Origin: Mycobacterium sp. BK086
GTDB taxonomy: Bacteria > Actinomycetota > Actinomycetes > Mycobacteriales > Mycobacteriaceae
Assembly: GCA_004362315.1 (NCBI GenBank)
Contig: SNWL01000003.1
Location: 434,001 to 498,000, forward strand
Direction of reading: 5' to 3'
DNA length: 64,000 nucleotides
Made by a program: the position numbers and the translations under genes
Notes under the pieces: generated by a model
What the model was told of the DNA's origin: nothing
Seen by the model: the letters and a program-made list of their open reading frames with translations, nothing else
Database searches by the model: none
Part shown: positions 1 through 8,670 of the stretch, piece by piece
Layout: each line of letters opens with the position of its first letter
How positions within the stretch are numbered: position 1 is the first letter of the stretch

Positions 1-873
1 GCGGGCCTGTGCCACCCGGTCGGTGTCGCCGAGGATGGGGTCGATCAGGAACAGGATCTTCAGTGTGCTGGGGTCGCGGCCGTACTCGCGCATCCGCCGG
101 TGCATATCCAGCCGGAACGCTTTCATCGACTCGATGCTGGTGCCATGGGCCAGCATCGACTCGGCGTACTTGGCGGCCAGATCCCGCCCCGCCGGGGAGG
201 CGCCGGCCTGCACGATCACCGGCCTGCGCTGCGGGCCGGGAATGGTGTTCAGCGGACCGCGGGTGCGGAAGTACTTGCCGTCGAAGTCGACGGTGTGCAC
301 TTTGGTGTGGTCGGCATAGCGCGGCGTTTCCTGATCGACGAGCACACTTCCCGGCTCCCACGAGTCCCACAGCGCACCAACGGCTTCCATCCACTCCTTG
401 GCCATCTCGTAGCGTTCGCTGTGCAGCATCAGGTCGTCGTAACCGTACTGCTGAGCGGCCCGTGCCGAGCTGCCGGTGACGACGTTGAGGCCCACCCGGC
501 CCTCGGTCAGGTGATCCAGCGTGGTCATGGTCCTGGCGGCCATGTACGGGTGGTAGAAGCTCGTCGACAACGTCACCGCGATGCCGATGTTCCTGGTGCG
601 CTGGGTCAGCAGCGGAATCAGCGGAACCGGATCGCATTTGGGGGCCAGTATGCCGTACTTCAAGGTGGTTTCCATCGATCGGCCGTAGGCGTCCTCGACC
701 ATGCTGGTGTCCTCGACCAGCAGGTAGTCGAAACACGCTCGCTCCAGTGATGCGGCCAGGTCGACGAACAGGTCACCGCGCATCCAGTCGTGGCCGGTGC
801 TGCCCGCCCACGGATCGAGCGCCCAGGTCTGCACGCTGAAACCGCTGCCCATGAACCAACCGAGATGAAACAT
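1..873 (-). CDS. LLM-class flavin-dependent monooxygenase (NtaA/SnaA/DszA family), 3' end beyond window
   Basis: Reading the minus strand from the ATG at 871-873 gives 291 codons without a stop; the C-terminus lies beyond the left edge. The protein begins MFHLGWFMG and contains ERACFDYLLVEDTSMVEDAY and TLDHLTEGRVGLNVVTGSSA, hallmarks of the bacterial luciferase-like NtaA/SnaA/DszA monooxygenases, which use FMNH2 from a partner reductase. An AAGGAGG ribosome site (complement of 880-886) sits just upstream of the ATG and fixes the start. It is divergent from, and clearly paralogous to, the monooxygenase at 1087 (same HLGWFM opening, same YADHTKVH / YVDHTKVH region). The substrate cannot be read from sequence. 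Family call firm, function generic. Confidence 0.9.
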   Translation of the reverse strand, partial: MFHLGWFMGSGFSVQTWALDPWAGSTGHDWMRGDLFVDLAASLERACFDYLLVEDTSMVEDAYGRSMETTLKYGILAPKCDPVPLIPLLTQRTRNIGIAVTLSTSFYHPYMAARTMTTLDHLTEGRVGLNVVTGSSARAAQQYGYDDLMLHSERYEMAKEWMEAVGALWDSWEPGSVLVDQETPRYADHTKVHTVDFDGKYFRTRGPLNTIPGPQRRPVIVQAGASPAGRDLAAKYAESMLAHGTSIESMKAFRLDMHRRMREYGRDPSTLKILFLIDPILGDTDRVAQAR

Positions 874-941
874 GCCAAACCTCCTTGCCGCTCAATGTGA
901 CTGGTCGATGTTTCGGTCACCGCATTTTCGGTTCCACGCGC

Positions 942-1030
942 ATTACGCTGGCGCCCACCCTTTTAGGGATTTCGGCGCGTTTTCGTTCGCCCAGCGGCGG
1001 TTTTCGCGCCGAAATCGCTACCGGCGTAAT
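942..1030. promoter_or_regulatory. Divergent promoter region with two inverted repeats
   Basis: The 213-bp gap between the divergent monooxygenases holds a perfect 11-bp inverted repeat, ATTTCGGCGCG (969-979) and CGCGCCGAAAT (1005-1015), 25 bp apart. An outer pair, ATTACGC (942-948) and GCGTAAT (1024-1030), surrounds it with a slightly different centre. This could be an operator for a shared regulator; no regulator gene lies next to it in the window. The rest of the gap shows nothing I recognise. Confidence 0.45.
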
Positions 1031-1086
1031 ACGGATTTTCACGACGCGCCACAGTCCGGAAATCGCCTGCGGGTGAAGTCACAGTC

Positions 1087-2394
1087 ATGGCGAAGAAGAT
1101 GCATCTCGGCTGGTTCATGAATTACGCTCCGCCGCAATGGCTGAACCCGTTCGACCGGGTGAACTCGTCATGGGCGAACGCCGACTTCCACATCGAGATG
1201 GCCAAGATGCTCGAGGGCGCCTGCTTCGACTACCTCATGATCGAGGACACGCTGATGGTGTCCAATGCGTTCGGCAATTCCACCGAGGCCGCGCTCAAGC
1301 ATGCGCTTCAGGTGCCCAAGCTGGACGCCACCGTGCTGGCCGGGGCGGTCGTCAAGGCGACGACCAAGCTCGGTGTGATCGCCACCGCGTCGATCCTGTC
1401 CTATCCGCCGTTCACGCTGGCCCGGATGATCGCCAGCCTCGACCACCTCTCCGACGGGCGATTCGGCTGGAACATCGTCACCTCAGGTGAAGAGCAGGCC
1501 GCGCACAACGTGGGGCTCGACGCCCTACCGCCGCGGCAGGTGCGCTACGACATGGCCGACGAGTTCGTCGAGGTGGTCACCAAGCTGTTGGCCTCGTGGG
1601 ATGAGGGCGCCGTGGTGATGGATCGCGAGTCGGGGACCTACGTCGACCACACCAAGGTTCACGAGGTGAACTTCGTCGGCAAGTTCTACAAGTCACGCGG
1701 CCCGCTCAACGTTCCGCGCACCCCGCAGGGCCGACCGGTGTATCTACAGGCGGGCGGCTCCCCGCGCGGACGGCAGTTCGCCGCCGAGACAGCCGATTCC
1801 ATCGTCGCGATCGCCGAAGGCATCGACGGAATGATCGACTACCGCAACGACATCCGGGCCCGCGCGCAGGCCGCCGGCCGCAATCCCGACGACATCAAGG
1901 TGATGTTCCTGGTGACCCCGGTACTGGGTGACAGCGCCGCGGACGCCGAGGCCAAGCGGTACTCGATGGTCAACACCGATGCGTTCATCACCAGCCAGCT
2001 GGGCATGATTTCGACCGTCACCGACATCGACTTCTCGAGCTTCCCTCTGGACGAAGAGCTGCCACCACTGACCACCAACGGTGAGCAGGGGTCGTTGAAC
2101 AAGTTCATGCAGGCCGGTAGCGGTAAGACCCTGCGCGAACTGGCCACCACGGCAACCGGATTCGCCAGTTGCCTGCCGCTGGTCGGGACGCCCGCCGACG
2201 TCGCCGCCGAGATGGCCGATGCCATGGAAGCTGTGGGCGGGGACGGCTTCCTGCTGACCACGCCCCTGCAACACCTGAGCCGCCGGTATGTCACCGACAT
2301 CACCGAAGGCCTGGTACCCGCGCTGCGCGACCTCGGCGTCGTGCGGGAGTCGTACGAATACGACACCCTGCGGGAGAACCTGCTGGCGTTCTAG
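1087..2394 (+). CDS. LLM-class flavin-dependent monooxygenase (NtaA/SnaA/DszA family)
   Basis: A complete 435-residue luciferase-like monooxygenase of the nitrilotriacetate/pristinamycin/DszA type. Family features in order: HLGWFMNYAPPQW at the N-terminus, ACFDYLMIEDTLMVSNAFG, SLDHLSDGRFGWNIVTSGEE, YVDHTKVHEVNFVGKFYKS, and PQGRPVYLQAGGSPRGRQFA in the FMN-binding half. Length is normal for the family. The ATG at 1087 has only a weak ribosome site; a second ATG at 1099 would give a start matching its divergent paralogue and is preceded by AAGAAG, so the true start may be four codons downstream. Such enzymes desulfurise or oxidise organic amines, sulfonates or heterocycles with a separate flavin reductase. 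No reductase is adjacent. Confidence 0.9.
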   Translation: MAKKMHLGWFMNYAPPQWLNPFDRVNSSWANADFHIEMAKMLEGACFDYLMIEDTLMVSNAFGNSTEAALKHALQVPKLDATVLAGAVVKATTKLGVIATASILSYPPFTLARMIASLDHLSDGRFGWNIVTSGEEQAAHNVGLDALPPRQVRYDMADEFVEVVTKLLASWDEGAVVMDRESGTYVDHTKVHEVNFVGKFYKSRGPLNVPRTPQGRPVYLQAGGSPRGRQFAAETADSIVAIAEGIDGMIDYRNDIRARAQAAGRNPDDIKVMFLVTPVLGDSAADAEAKRYSMVNTDAFITSQLGMISTVTDIDFSSFPLDEELPPLTTNGEQGSLNKFMQAGSGKTLRELATTATGFASCLPLVGTPADVAAEMADAMEAVGGDGFLLTTPLQHLSRRYVTDITEGLVPALRDLGVVRESYEYDTLRENLLAF

Positions 2395-2417
2395 CGCCCA
2401 GTTCGCCCCACCCAGGG

Positions 2418-3722
2418 TTAGTCCTTTTCGTCGTCCTTGGGAAGCAGTCGTTCGGGGTGGTGGTAGTCGTTGGTGCCGCCGCGTAGTGGGACGTCGGGTG
2501 GTGGGGTCCATTCTGTTTGGCCGTTAGGGAGTTGGCGGGTGTTCCAGCCGTCGTTCTCAACGAGCAGGTTGTCGCATTTGCAGGCCAGGGTGAGGTGGTC
2601 GATGTCGGTGGTGCCGCCGTGTTTCCAGTCTGTGGTGGCGTGATGCACTTGGCTGTTGTAGCCGTTGACGGTGCAGCCGGGTGCGGTGCAGCCACGGTAT
2701 TTGGCGAGCAGCATGATGCGTTGATCCGCTGACGCCAGCCGCTTGCTGCGGCCCAGCCACAGGGATTGGCCGGTCACGCCGTCGAACACCGCCAGATAGT
2801 TGTACGACGGCGTCGCAGCCCGGATCAGGTCCGTCATGGGGATCAAGGTTCCGCCGGCGGTGACGGCCTGACCGGCTCCGGCCTGCAGGTCTTGCAGCGT
2901 GGTGGTGACGATCATGGTGACGGGAAGTCCTTTGTGCTGGCCGAGTTTCGGATCACCCAGCCGGTCCCGCACCAAGTGGGTTAAGGCGTCGTGTTGGCGT
3001 TGGGCGTGGCTGCGCAGATCCTCGGGCTGCGGTGCGGCGACTTTCGCAAACCAGGCGTCGAGCTGGGCCCGCAACATCGGATCAGCGATCAGCTTTCCCA
3101 CACTCATACCGTCGGCGCGTTGACCGCCGCACCATTGGAAGCCGCGCTTGCGGGCGCGGTCCTCGTCGGAGAACTGCCCGTCGGGATTGAGGTGGGCGGC
3201 CAGCCGGTCAGCCACCTTCTCCAGCTGATCGGGCCGCATCGTCCGGGCATGCTCAGCTAGCGTCCGTTCGGCCTTCTCCACCTCGACCGGCCCGACATGA
3301 TCGGGCACGTCCCGGAAGAACTTCTGAATGACCCGCACATGTTCGATGTCGAGATCACCTGCGTCCCAGGCTTGGCCGACTTCGGGGAGCAGAGCCGCCA
3401 ACGGCTCGCCAGTCAGGCTGGTGCGCGGCGTGAGTTGTTCGGCATCACGCATCCGACGCTTGGCCGCGCTCCGGCTGATCCGCAGCACATCAGCCAGCAC
3501 GATCGGAATCGGCGGACACCCCTCGTAGCGCTCCAACCGCAGGGTCTGCGCATGGGCCGTGGCGACCTGCCGACGGATCGCGTTCTCGAGCCGTTCCAAC
3601 GCTGCGAACCGCTGCGGCGCAGGCAGGTCCCCGACATCGGCAGCAACCACACGTTCGACCGCGGCATCCAGCGCATCCAACGCCACTTCAATCGAACTCA
3701 TGTTCGAAACATTACGGCCCAC
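2418..3722 (-). CDS. DUF222 / HNH endonuclease domain protein (13E12 repeat family)
   Basis: 434 residues. The N-terminal two thirds match DUF222 (for example RISRSAAKRRMRDAEQL and DLDIEHVRVIQKFF). The C-terminus carries an HNH-type zinc site: CTAPGCTVNGYNSQVHHATT followed by WKHGGTTDIDHLTLACKCDN. The final cluster reads CKCDN where nuclease-competent members often have C..HH, so activity is uncertain. Mycobacterial genomes hold many such genes, called the 13E12 repeat family, some tied to REP13E12 phage attachment sites. No att-like repeat is evident here. Two in-frame ATGs exist (3722 and 3701). It converges on the monooxygenase at 1087 with a 23-bp gap. Biological role unknown. Confidence 0.85.
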   Translation of the reverse strand: MGRNVSNMSSIEVALDALDAAVERVVAADVGDLPAPQRFAALERLENAIRRQVATAHAQTLRLERYEGCPPIPIVLADVLRISRSAAKRRMRDAEQLTPRTSLTGEPLAALLPEVGQAWDAGDLDIEHVRVIQKFFRDVPDHVGPVEVEKAERTLAEHARTMRPDQLEKVADRLAAHLNPDGQFSDEDRARKRGFQWCGGQRADGMSVGKLIADPMLRAQLDAWFAKVAAPQPEDLRSHAQRQHDALTHLVRDRLGDPKLGQHKGLPVTMIVTTTLQDLQAGAGQAVTAGGTLIPMTDLIRAATPSYNYLAVFDGVTGQSLWLGRSKRLASADQRIMLLAKYRGCTAPGCTVNGYNSQVHHATTDWKHGGTTDIDHLTLACKCDNLLVENDGWNTRQLPNGQTEWTPPPDVPLRGGTNDYHHPERLLPKDDEKD

Positions 3723-3804
3723 CGCCGATAAAACTGACCCCGGAAACCAGTCTGTGGATCAACCCGAGTCTGGGGATAAACCCCATCCGCCCAACCGAAT
3801 TCGG

Positions 3805-4455
3805 CTAGTCGCCCAACTCCCCCGCGATGCCCCGCTCGAGTGCGGCTCTGGTCCGGTCGGGCAGCACGAGAAGCCCGTCGAGCTCACCGCGAGCCAGCTG
3901 GTACGCGCGCTCACGCTCCTGCGGGGTGGCACCGTGATCGGCGGCCACCCGCAGCAGGCTCTGCGCCCGCGTCATCCGCTGCTGGTCTTCCCTGGAAAAA
4001 TCGCTGCGCCTGCGCCGGCGGGCCTCGCTCTCGGCGGCGTCGAACGCGGTCGCGTATTCCTCGACCGCCTCGAGATACTGCCGCGCCGCCTCCGGATCGT
4101 CGAGCAGATCCTCGGCCTTGCCCGGGCGCAGCAGCTCCGCACGCAGTTTCGCCCGGTGGAAGGCCAGCGTGAGCGGATCGCGCATATCGGTCATCGCCGG
4201 AAAGTCGAGCAGTTTGGCGGCGTCGAGCTCGTAGTCCAGCCAGCGCGTATCGGTGCGGTTGTGCTCGTCGATCACCCGGGTGACCGTGCGCCATTGTGCC
4301 GCATGGCTTTTGGCCTCGTCGCGGGCCGGCAGCGCCTCGGGCGCATCAGGGGATCGCTTGGTGAGCGCCGAGATACCCCGGAACGCCGCGTACAGCGCAC
4401 CGACGATCGGCACCAGGACGAGCAGTAGCTCGACCAAGCGGAAAATCATCCCCAC
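3805..4455 (-). CDS. Conserved membrane-anchored hypothetical protein
   Basis: 216 residues with one N-terminal membrane segment (LVELLLVLVPIVGALYAAF, about residues 6-24) and a long charged, mostly helical remainder rich in Arg, Glu and Ala. Positions about 150-165 hold an arginine-rich stretch (SEARRRRRSDFSREDQQRM). The layout suggests an anchored cytoplasmic helical protein. It lies 20 bp downstream of panE on the same strand and is probably co-transcribed with it. I recognise no catalytic motif and do not assign a function. Confidence 0.75.
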   Translation of the reverse strand: MGMIFRLVELLLVLVPIVGALYAAFRGISALTKRSPDAPEALPARDEAKSHAAQWRTVTRVIDEHNRTDTRWLDYELDAAKLLDFPAMTDMRDPLTLAFHRAKLRAELLRPGKAEDLLDDPEAARQYLEAVEEYATAFDAAESEARRRRRSDFSREDQQRMTRAQSLLRVAADHGATPQERERAYQLARGELDGLLVLPDRTRAALERGIAGELGD

Positions 4456-4475
4456 CTGGCCAGGATGCCACCTGT

Positions 4476-5363
4476 CTAGCCGGGTCCGTCGCTGGCCGCG
4501 GCAAGCAACGGCACCAAGACATCACTGATCGGCGTCGCCAGCCCGTGCTCGGCAGCCTTGCGAACGATGACGCCGTTGCGAATATCCCACTCCAGACGGC
4601 GGTGCGCTTCGGCATCGGTCAGCATCGACGTGGTCAGATCCTCCGGTGCGGCGACGAAGATCCCAAGCATCTCGTCGATGACCGAATCAGGCAGCGCCGC
4701 GCCTTCGGCACGGGCCACCGCCAGGCATTCGGCGACATAGCGGCGTGCCAGCGCGGCGACATCGTCGCGGCGGAACATCCCGGACCGTCTCCGCGCCAGC
4801 ACCATGAACCCGGCCAGCGCGTTGACCAACAGCTTGCGCCAGGTCTCGGTGCGGAAGTCAGGATCCAGCTCTACCGTCATCCCGGCCGGACGCAGCACCG
4901 CTGCCAGCGTTTCGGCGTCGTCGCCGTCGGGCAGCACCAGCCGCACGCCGGTCCGCAGTCGCACCCAGCCGCCCGGCTGCGTCTCGGCCGAGAACCACAC
5001 AACGGCCGGCACGATATGGGCCGACGGACTGAACTTTCCGACCCGCTCGACCTGCTCGACACCGTTCTGCAGCACGCACACGACCGTGTGGCCGTCGCAC
5101 AATGTCTGCAGCCAGCCGGCCGCCGCTTCGTTGTGAGTGTCTTTCACCGCAAGCAGGACCACGTCGACGACGCCGCCGACGTCGGCGGGATCGGTCAACA
5201 CCGGCCCGGGGACGACGATCGCGTCCTTGTCATCCGGCCGGACCTCAATCTGATCTCGCGGCGTGTGACCACACAACGTCACCTGATGACCGGCCGCATG
5301 CAGCAGCGCGGCGACGGTGGAACCTATTGCGCCGGGACCGACAAGCGCTATCGAGCTACCCAC
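4476..5363 (-). CDS. panE: 2-dehydropantoate 2-reductase
   Basis: A ketopantoate reductase-type enzyme, reducing 2-dehydropantoate to pantoate with NADPH for coenzyme A synthesis. The N-terminal Rossmann motif is VGPGAIGSTVAALLHAAG. The family catalytic lysine is seen in TWRKLLVNALAGFMVLARR. The C-terminal helical ApbA domain contains EMLGIFVAAPEDLTTSML. The open frame extends upstream to 5510, but homologous proteins begin just before the Rossmann fold, so I choose the GTG at 5361-5363 (VGSSIALVG), giving 295 residues. The longer version would overlap the divergent GNAT gene at 5408. Mycobacteria have several ApbA-like paralogues, so the true substrate is likely but unproven. Confidence 0.8.
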   Translation of the reverse strand: MGSSIALVGPGAIGSTVAALLHAAGHQVTLCGHTPRDQIEVRPDDKDAIVVPGPVLTDPADVGGVVDVVLLAVKDTHNEAAAGWLQTLCDGHTVVCVLQNGVEQVERVGKFSPSAHIVPAVVWFSAETQPGGWVRLRTGVRLVLPDGDDAETLAAVLRPAGMTVELDPDFRTETWRKLLVNALAGFMVLARRRSGMFRRDDVAALARRYVAECLAVARAEGAALPDSVIDEMLGIFVAAPEDLTTSMLTDAEAHRRLEWDIRNGVIVRKAAEHGLATPISDVLVPLLAAASDGPG

Positions 5364-5407
5364 CGCTCCAAACGTACCGACGCAGTCTGTGGCTTTACCG
5401 TGAGCAG

Positions 5408-5851
5408 ATGTTGTTACGCCGGGCCACCGCGGCCGATGCACCCGCCATCGCACACCTCGTCGAGCGGGCCTACGAGAAGTACGTCGCCCGCATCGGCCGC
5501 CGGCCCGCACCGATGGACGCCGACCACGCCGCGCTCATCGAGACCGCCAACACGTGGGTGCTGATCGACAACGACCAACTCGTGGGCAGCATCGTCACCG
5601 TCGTGATGGACGACCACCTGTTACTCGAGTCCATCGCCGTCGCGCCCGAGGCGCAGGGCCGCGGGTACGGCGCTCTACTTCTCCGCCGCACCGAGGACGA
5701 CGCTCACGACGCCGGCCTGACCGAGGTCCGCCTCTATACCAATGCCGCAATGACCGAGAACATCGCCATGTATCCGCGGTTCGGCTACGTCGAGACGCAC
5801 CGAGCCGGTCAGGACGGCTTCCGCCGGGTGTTCTTCACAAAGAAGTTATGA
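5408..5851 (+). CDS. GNAT-family N-acetyltransferase
   Basis: 147 residues. The acetyl-CoA-binding motif A is visible as SIAVAPEAQGRGYGALLLRR, preceded by a beta strand (LLLESIAV) and followed by LYTNAAMTENIAMYPRFGYV, a typical GNAT C-terminus. The ATG at 5408 is chosen because the longer upstream frame would run into panE on the other strand. Its TGA overlaps the stop codon of the convergent gene ending at 5846, the two stops sharing the hexamer TTATGA. The acceptor substrate cannot be inferred. Confidence 0.88.
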   Translation: MLLRRATAADAPAIAHLVERAYEKYVARIGRRPAPMDADHAALIETANTWVLIDNDQLVGSIVTVVMDDHLLLESIAVAPEAQGRGYGALLLRRTEDDAHDAGLTEVRLYTNAAMTENIAMYPRFGYVETHRAGQDGFRRVFFTKKL

Positions 5852-6283
5852 GGTCCACTTCGACAGGTAGCACTGCGGGCTGTAGGGGGCGTCCTGCGCG
5901 ACGGCCACCTGGCCGTCGATCGACACCTCGCAGTGCGCGTTAGGGGCGCCCTGCCCACCGTGCGTGGTGCTCGCGACCTGCAGGAATGCCCACTGCGGGT
6001 CGTCGAGGGTGGTTTGGAAGACCCACGGCGCATCCGGCGACACCGTGATGGTCTCGCGCTTCATGAACGGGTTGGAATCCGCGTTGAAGGCGTCCTTGCT
6101 GGGCGGCTGAGCCGTCAGATAGGTGATGGTGAAGTCGTATGTGCCGCCCGTCGCGAGCGTGTAGGTCACCTGGTGTCCTGGCGCCGGATCGGCGTTCGAC
6201 ACCGCGTGAGTGGCCGCAACACCGGCAGCCGCCATCACCAGCGCCGCCCCAACCCTTGCTGTCACTTTTCGCATATCCGCCAT
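5846..6283 (-). CDS. Secreted mycobacterial protein of unknown function
   Basis: About 145 residues. The N-terminus is a Sec-type signal (VTARVGAALVMAAAGVAATH, then a likely AVSNA-D cleavage site). The mature part is beta-rich: TYTLATGGTYDFTITYLTAQ, then WVFQTTLDDPQWAFLQVAST and CEVSIDGQVAVAQDAPYSPQ before a final Cys, so one disulfide is likely. The fold recalls MmpS-like or MPT63-like secreted immunoglobulin-type proteins, but I cannot assign a family with certainty. M. tuberculosis has a membrane/secreted protein gene (Rv2576c) near panE that may be the counterpart. The start is ATG 6283 or 6274. Its stop overlaps the GNAT stop. Confidence 0.78.
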   Translation of the reverse strand: MADMRKVTARVGAALVMAAAGVAATHAVSNADPAPGHQVTYTLATGGTYDFTITYLTAQPPSKDAFNADSNPFMKRETITVSPDAPWVFQTTLDDPQWAFLQVASTTHGGQGAPNAHCEVSIDGQVAVAQDAPYSPQCYLSKWTS

Positions 6284-6350
6284 ATCGGCCACGCTACCGA
6301 CAGCGTTACCCGTGTCGGCACCCCTCCGGAACCAGCGAATGAATAGCAGG

Positions 6351-6381
6351 TTAACCCGTTCGTCACACACAGATATGTCAC
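6351..6381 (+). promoter_or_regulatory. Possible GlnR-binding site upstream of urtA
   Basis: The 204-bp gap before urtA contains TTAAC (6351-6355), six bases, then GTCAC (6362-6366), followed ten bases later by another GTCAC (6377-6381). The GlnR consensus in actinomycetes is GTnAC-n6-GnnAC, so the first pair fits in spacing with one mismatch. Urea and ammonium uptake genes are known GlnR targets in M. smegmatis. This is an inference from motif plus function. Confidence 0.4.
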
Positions 6382-6487
6382 AGAAACTTATGCGCTCTAA
6401 CGTCCGGGTCGACACCAACCGTGGGTTCGGGGGCCAACAGGTCTGTCGCGGCCCAATGCTTGTCGTTCCCAACATGAAAGGGCCTCT

Positions 6488-7750
6488 ATGCAACTCCGGC
6501 GTTCCGCTCTGAATCGATCGGCTTTGGCTGCGACGAGCGTGATGGTGACGGCAGGACTCGTGCTGTCCGGCTGCGGCAGCAAGGCGAGCGAGACGGACTC
6601 AGCAAAGTCCGAATCGTGCGTCGACACGTCTGGATCCAACATCAAGGTGGGTTCGCTGAACTCGTTGTCGGGCACCATGGCGATCTCCGAGGTCACCGTG
6701 CGCGACGCCATCAAGCTCGCCGTCGACGAGATCAATTCCAAGGGCGGTGTGCTGGGCAAGCAGATCCAGGTTGTCGGCGAGGACGGGGCCTCTGACCCGG
6801 CCGTTTTCGCGCAGAAGGCCGAGAAGCTGATCAAGGACGACTGCGTTGCCGCGGTGTTCGGCGGCTGGACCAGCTCGAGCCGCAAGGCCATGCTGCCGGT
6901 GTTCGAGAGCAACAACTCGCTGCTGTACTACCCCGTGCAGTACGAGGGCCTGGAATCGTCGAAGAACATCTTCTATACCGGCGCCACCACCAACCAGCAG
7001 ATCGTGCCGGCCCTGGACTTCCTCAAGGAGAAGGGCGTCACGTCGCTGTATCTGGTGGGTAGCGACTACGTCTTCCCGCAGACGGCCAACCGCATCATCA
7101 AGGCCTACGCGGCGGCCAACGGGATCGAGATCAAGGGCGAGGACTACACCCCGCTGGGCTCCACCGACTTCTCCACGATCGTCAACAAGGTCCGCGCGTC
7201 CAACGCCGGCGCGGTGTTCAACACCCTCAACGGTGACTCCAACGTCGCGTTCTTCAAGGAGTACACCAACGCCGGCCTCACCCCGCAGAAGATGCCGGTG
7301 GTCTCGGTGTCGATCGCCGAGGAAGAGGTCACCGGTATCGGCGCGCAGAACATCGCCGGCCAGCTGACCGCGTGGAACTACTACCAGACCCTCGACAATC
7401 CGGTGAACAAGGCGTTCGTGGCGGCTTACAAGGCCAAGTACGGCCAGAACAAGCCCACCTCGGACCCGATGGAAGCCGCCTACGTGTCGGTCTACCTCTG
7501 GAAGAACACCGTCGAGAAGGGTAAGTCCTTCGACGTCAAGGCGATTCAGGACAACGCCGGCGGCGTCACCTTCGACGCTCCGGAGGGCCTGGTCACCATC
7601 GACGGCGAGAACCACCACATCACCAAGACCGCGCGGATCGGCGAGATCCATCCCGACGGCCTGATCTACACGATCTGGGAGTCCCCCGGCCCGATCACCC
7701 CGGATCCGTATCTGAAGTCCTACCCGTGGGCCAAGGGCCTGTCGGGTTAA
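6488..7750 (+). CDS. urtA: Urea ABC transporter substrate-binding lipoprotein
   Basis: A 420-residue periplasmic-binding protein of the branched-chain amino acid/amide type (Peripla_BP_5/6). The signal ends in a lipobox, LVLSGC with Cys29 as the lipidation site, so the protein is tethered outside the membrane. UrtA-typical segments include [38 protein letters not shown] and [20 protein letters not shown]. It heads urtABCDE; urtB begins 35 bp downstream. UrtA captures urea (or short-chain amides) and delivers it to UrtBC. Assignment rests on family-specific sequence and on the complete five-gene operon. Confidence 0.95.
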   Translation: MQLRRSALNRSALAATSVMVTAGLVLSGCGSKASETDSAKSESCVDTSGSNIKVGSLNSLSGTMAISEVTVRDAIKLAVDEINSKGGVLGKQIQVVGEDGASDPAVFAQKAEKLIKDDCVAAVFGGWTSSSRKAMLPVFESNNSLLYYPVQYEGLESSKNIFYTGATTNQQIVPALDFLKEKGVTSLYLVGSDYVFPQTANRIIKAYAAANGIEIKGEDYTPLGSTDFSTIVNKVRASNAGAVFNTLNGDSNVAFFKEYTNAGLTPQKMPVVSVSIAEEEVTGIGAQNIAGQLTAWNYYQTLDNPVNKAFVAAYKAKYGQNKPTSDPMEAAYVSVYLWKNTVEKGKSFDVKAIQDNAGGVTFDAPEGLVTIDGENHHITKTARIGEIHPDGLIYTIWESPGPITPDPYLKSYPWAKGLSG

Positions 7751-7785
7751 TCGGGGCGAGCGAAGCGACGGGGAATTAGCACAGT

Positions 7786-8670
7786 ATGGAAGTCCTTGTC
7801 GGACAGCTGGCGACGGGATTGAGTCTCGGCTCAATCCTGTTGCTGGCGGCATTGGGGCTGGCGCTCACCTTCGGCCAGATGGGCGTCATCAACATGGCGC
7901 ACGGCGAATTCATCATGGTCGGCTGCTACACCGCGTTCGTGGTACAGAAGCTGATCTCGAATGCCGGTGCATCCCTGCTGGTTTCGCTGGTCGTGGGATT
8001 CGTGGTGGGCGGCCTGCTCGGAGTTCTGCTGGAAGTCACCCTGATTCAGCGGATGTACGACCGGCCGCTGGACACGCTGCTGGTGACGTTCGGCGTCGGG
8101 CTGATCCTGCAACAGGCCGCCCGCAGTATCTTCGGCGCGCCCGCGGTCAACGTCTCCGCGCCGACGTGGTTGTCGGGCGGCGTCGAGATCCTCGGCGCGG
8201 TGGTGCCCAAGACCCGGATTTTCATCCTGGTGCTGGCGGTCGTCTGCGTTGTCGTGCTGGCGTCTGTCCTCAAGATGAGCCCGATGGGGCGGCGCATCAG
8301 GGCCGTCGTGCAGAACCGGGATCTGGCTGAAACCAGCGGTATTTCGAGCCGGCGCACGGATATCACCACGTTCTTCATCGGCTCCGGACTGGCCAGCGTG
8401 GCCGGTGTGGCGCTGACGCTGATCGGGTCCACCAGTTCGACCATCGGTCAGAGCTATCTGATCGACGCGTTCCTGGTGGTCGTGGTCGGCGGACTCGGCC
8501 AGATCAAGGGCACGGTGATCGCGGCGTTCGCACTCGGAATCATGAACTCGTTCATCGAATACAGCACCACCGCATCGCTGGCGAAGGTGATCGTGTTCGT
8601 GATCATCGTCATCTTCCTGCAGGTCCGCCCGCAAGGGTTGTTCACCGTGCGGACAAGGAGTTTGGTATGA
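7786..8670 (+). CDS. urtB: Urea ABC transporter permease UrtB
   Basis: A 294-residue LivH-type permease with about eight hydrophobic segments. The N-terminus has GLALTFGQMGVINMAHGEF, the signature of branched-chain/amide ABC permeases. The C-terminus carries FLVVVVGGLGQIKGTVIAAF. It forms the membrane channel with UrtC. Its TGA overlaps the urtC ATG by four bases (ATGA at 8667-8670), implying translational coupling. Confidence 0.95.
   Translation: MEVLVGQLATGLSLGSILLLAALGLALTFGQMGVINMAHGEFIMVGCYTAFVVQKLISNAGASLLVSLVVGFVVGGLLGVLLEVTLIQRMYDRPLDTLLVTFGVGLILQQAARSIFGAPAVNVSAPTWLSGGVEILGAVVPKTRIFILVLAVVCVVVLASVLKMSPMGRRIRAVVQNRDLAETSGISSRRTDITTFFIGSGLASVAGVALTLIGSTSSTIGQSYLIDAFLVVVVGGLGQIKGTVIAAFALGIMNSFIEYSTTASLAKVIVFVIIVIFLQVRPQGLFTVRTRSLV

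Noticed and set aside
2418..3722. Intein or homing endonuclease insertion
   Set aside because: The HNH gene stands alone with its own start and stop and does not interrupt another gene.
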